A program made the translations under genes and the position numbers. Under the pieces are notes generated by a model. That model worked only from the letters and a program-made list of their open reading frames with translations. It had not been told where the DNA came from and searched no databases. Shown here piece after piece: positions 6,128 to 7,969 of a stretch of DNA of 7,969 nt. The stretch covers positions 1-7,969 of the forward strand of contig MWBK01000104.1 of assembly GCA_002069025.1 (NCBI GenBank), read 5' to 3'. Source of the stretch: Bacteroidetes bacterium ADurb.Bin302 (GTDB taxonomy: Bacteria; Bacteroidota; Bacteroidia; Bacteroidales; Paludibacteraceae). Within the stretch, counting starts at the first letter, position 1. Each line of letters opens with the position of its first letter.

Positions 6128-6553
6128 ATGAAAAAACTACTTGCATTTACATGTATTATTGCAATTTCTTGTGGTTTATATGCACAAGAAAGTATTAACA
6201 AAGCGCAATTCATAGAAAAAGTTTGGGATTTTGAAAATGACAAAGATGCCATTAAACTTAAAAGTAAGGTGCCTGTAATATTAGATTTTTATGCAGATTG
6301 GTGCCGTCCATGCAAAATGTTAGAGCCTGAATTAACAGCTTTACAAAAAGATTATAAAGGTAAATTGATAATATACAGAATAAATGTAGATAAGGAACGT
6401 AATTTGGCTGCATTATTTCAAGCTAGTTCGCTACCAACAATTTTCTTTATAGACAAATCAGGAACTGCTACATACGTAAGAGGTTATCGCACAAAGGAAG
6501 AACTTAAACAAATGGTAGATACATATCTAATTACGGCAAAAAAAGCTAAATAA
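6128..6553 (+). CDS. Periplasmic thioredoxin-like protein
   Basis: This 141-residue protein has an N-terminal signal peptide (MKKLLAFTCIIAISCGLYAQ), with likely cleavage near Ala19-Gln20, followed by one thioredoxin fold. The redox motif is WCRPC (58-62) after VILDFYADW, and the cis-proline is Pro103 in SLPTIFF. The Arg replaces the Gly of standard WCGPC; an altered residue between the Cys pair is common in extracytoplasmic thioredoxins and shifts redox potential. An N-terminal extension of about 30 residues precedes the fold. It probably handles disulfides of exported proteins, similar to the periplasmic thioredoxins known from Bacteroides. A Cys at position 15 (ISCG) sits in a lipobox-like context, so lipid attachment rather than simple cleavage is possible but less likely. 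The gene follows the lipoprotein by one base and precedes pyrG by 28 bp. Confidence 0.9.
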   Translation: MKKLLAFTCIIAISCGLYAQESINKAQFIEKVWDFENDKDAIKLKSKVPVILDFYADWCRPCKMLEPELTALQKDYKGKLIIYRINVDKERNLAALFQASSLPTIFFIDKSGTATYVRGYRTKEELKQMVDTYLITAKKAK

Positions 6554-6581
6554 GCATTAGAATTTACCTAACTTATATCAT

Positions 6582-7969
6582 ATGTCAAAGACAAAGTATA
6601 TTTTCGTAACAGGAGGGGTTACTTCTTCACTAGGTAAAGGTATAATATCCGCTTCGATTGGGAAATTACTACAATCGCGTGGATATAGTGTAACGATTCA
6701 AAAATTTGATCCATATATAAATGTAGATCCGGGTACATTGAATCCATACGAACATGGTGAATGTTATGTAACAGTAGATGGTCACGAAACAGATTTGGAC
6801 TTAGGACATTATGAGCGTTTTACGGACATAGAAACACATAGCGCCAACAGTATTACGACGGGTAGAATATATCTAAATGTTATAAACAAAGAACGTCATG
6901 GCGATTATTTAGGCCGAACAGTTCAGATTATTCCTCATATTACAGATGAAATTAAACGAAACATTTTGTTGTTAGGACAGAAGAATAATTTGGACTTTGT
7001 AATTACAGAAATCGGTGGTGTTGCAGGCGATATAGAATCTCTTCCATTTTTGGAAAGTGTACGCCAATTAAAGTGGGAACTTGGAACTGATTGTATTTGC
7101 GTTCATCTGACATACGTACCTTATTTAGCTGCTGCCAAAGAATTAAAAACTAAGCCTACACAACATTCTGTTAAGAAGTTGCAAGAATTAGGCATTCAGC
7201 CTGATATTTTAGTACTTAGGACAGAACATGATATTAATGAAGAGATTAGGCGTAAAGTATCTCAATTCTGCAATGTGTTGCCGGAAGCTGTAATTCAAAG
7301 CAAAGATGTTTCTACTATATATGAAGTTCCACTAAAAATTCAGGAGCAACATATAGACAGCATAATTTTAAAGAAAGTCGGTCTATCACCGGATGATACT
7401 AAATCAGATTTAACTAAATGGAAGTCATTCCTTAATATGTTAAAATCATCTAATGAGATAGTTGAAATTGGTTTGGTAGGTAAGTATGTTGAATTACAAG
7501 ATGCGTATAAATCTATCAGTGAGGCATTATTCCAAGCTGCTACGTATAATAAACATAAATTAAAATTAGTATATATACATTCTGAGAATATAGATGCTAT
7601 AAATGTTGAAGAGCAATTAAAAGATATGGATGGTATTGTTATTGCTCCTGGATTTGGTCAACGTGGCATTGAAGGTAAGTTTGTTGCATTGAAATACGCT
7701 CGTGAACACAATATACCTACTTTTGGTATATGTTTAGGTATGCAATGTATGGTTATTGAATATGCACGTAATGTTTTGGGATTGCATCAAGCAAATTCAA
7801 CAGAAATGGATCCTAAAACCAAGCAAAATGTTATTGACTTAATGGAATCTCAAAAAGCTATAACAGATAAAGGAGGTACAATGCGTTTAGGTGCTTATAG
7901 ATGTGATTTAGTACCTAATTCACTTGTTTTAAAGGCATATGAAAAATCAACTATATACGAACGTCATCG
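6582..7969 (+). CDS. pyrG: CTP synthase (glutamine-hydrolysing), 3' end cut by the window
   Basis: CTP synthase converts UTP, ATP and glutamine to CTP, the last step of pyrimidine nucleotide synthesis in the cytoplasm. The first 462 codons are present without interruption; full-length enzymes have about 535-540 residues. The synthetase half shows the P-loop-like GGVTSSLGKG (11-20), QKFDPYINVDPGTLNPYEHG (40-59), the Mg-binding region TDLDLGHYERF with Asp71, Glu143 in ITEIGG, and the UTP/CTP-site KTKPTQHSV (189-197). The class I glutamine amidotransferase half has APGFGQRG (355-362) and the nucleophile Cys384 in FGICLGMQ. The catalytic His-Glu pair lies beyond the window. One oddity is GGVAGDIES at 145-153, where the family almost always has GGTVGDIES. 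Spacing of 28 bp from the thioredoxin gene, with no separate -7 element seen, suggests co-transcription. Confidence 0.97.
   Translation, partial: MSKTKYIFVTGGVTSSLGKGIISASIGKLLQSRGYSVTIQKFDPYINVDPGTLNPYEHGECYVTVDGHETDLDLGHYERFTDIETHSANSITTGRIYLNVINKERHGDYLGRTVQIIPHITDEIKRNILLLGQKNNLDFVITEIGGVAGDIESLPFLESVRQLKWELGTDCICVHLTYVPYLAAAKELKTKPTQHSVKKLQELGIQPDILVLRTEHDINEEIRRKVSQFCNVLPEAVIQSKDVSTIYEVPLKIQEQHIDSIILKKVGLSPDDTKSDLTKWKSFLNMLKSSNEIVEIGLVGKYVELQDAYKSISEALFQAATYNKHKLKLVYIHSENIDAINVEEQLKDMDGIVIAPGFGQRGIEGKFVALKYAREHNIPTFGICLGMQCMVIEYARNVLGLHQANSTEMDPKTKQNVIDLMESQKAITDKGGTMRLGAYRCDLVPNSLVLKAYEKSTIYERH

Overview
The window looks like chromosomal DNA from an AT-rich member of the Bacteroidota, most likely Bacteroidales. 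Three things point there. Start codons have no Shine-Dalgarno sequence and sit just downstream of TAnnTTTG-type -7 promoter elements. A type IX secretion system (T9SS) cargo tail and a PorT-like barrel protein are both present. The HisRS, CTP synthase and CCA-transferase sequences read like Bacteroidales versions. Genus and species cannot be told from the sequence alone.

Layout. Positions 1-365 hold the 3' end of a secreted protein with a possible starch-binding segment and a T9SS C-terminal sorting domain, followed by a strong hairpin (387-420). Positions 421-771 have no convincing gene but contain several small inverted repeats, including two that overlap and exclude each other (604-658). 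A degenerate two-domain universal stress protein (1563 to 772, minus) and hisS (1629-2990, plus) diverge from a 65-bp promoter region. A PorT-like gene with a TTG start (3066-3794) follows hisS. It converges on the CCA tRNA nucleotidyltransferase gene (5219 to 3810, minus), with a 13-bp hairpin over the porT stop codon. A compact divergent promoter region (about 5243-5289) separates cca from a plus-strand cluster: a lipoprotein (5299-6126), a periplasmic thioredoxin (6128-6553) and pyrG (6582 to beyond the window end).

Function. Most of this is housekeeping: histidine tRNA charging, tRNA 3'-end maturation and CTP synthesis. Interleaved are envelope functions: T9SS cargo, a T9SS outer-membrane component, a lipoprotein and a periplasmic thiol-disulfide protein. 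The first gene's product would be secreted by the machinery to which the porT product belongs. The lipoprotein, thioredoxin and pyrG lie 1 and 28 bp apart and are probably co-transcribed.

I found no mobile element, CRISPR array, tRNA or rRNA, and no convincing new system. The points most worth checking are the structured gap at 421-660, the hairpin over the porT stop, the atypical GGVAGD loop in PyrG, and the uncharacterised lipoprotein paired with a thioredoxin.
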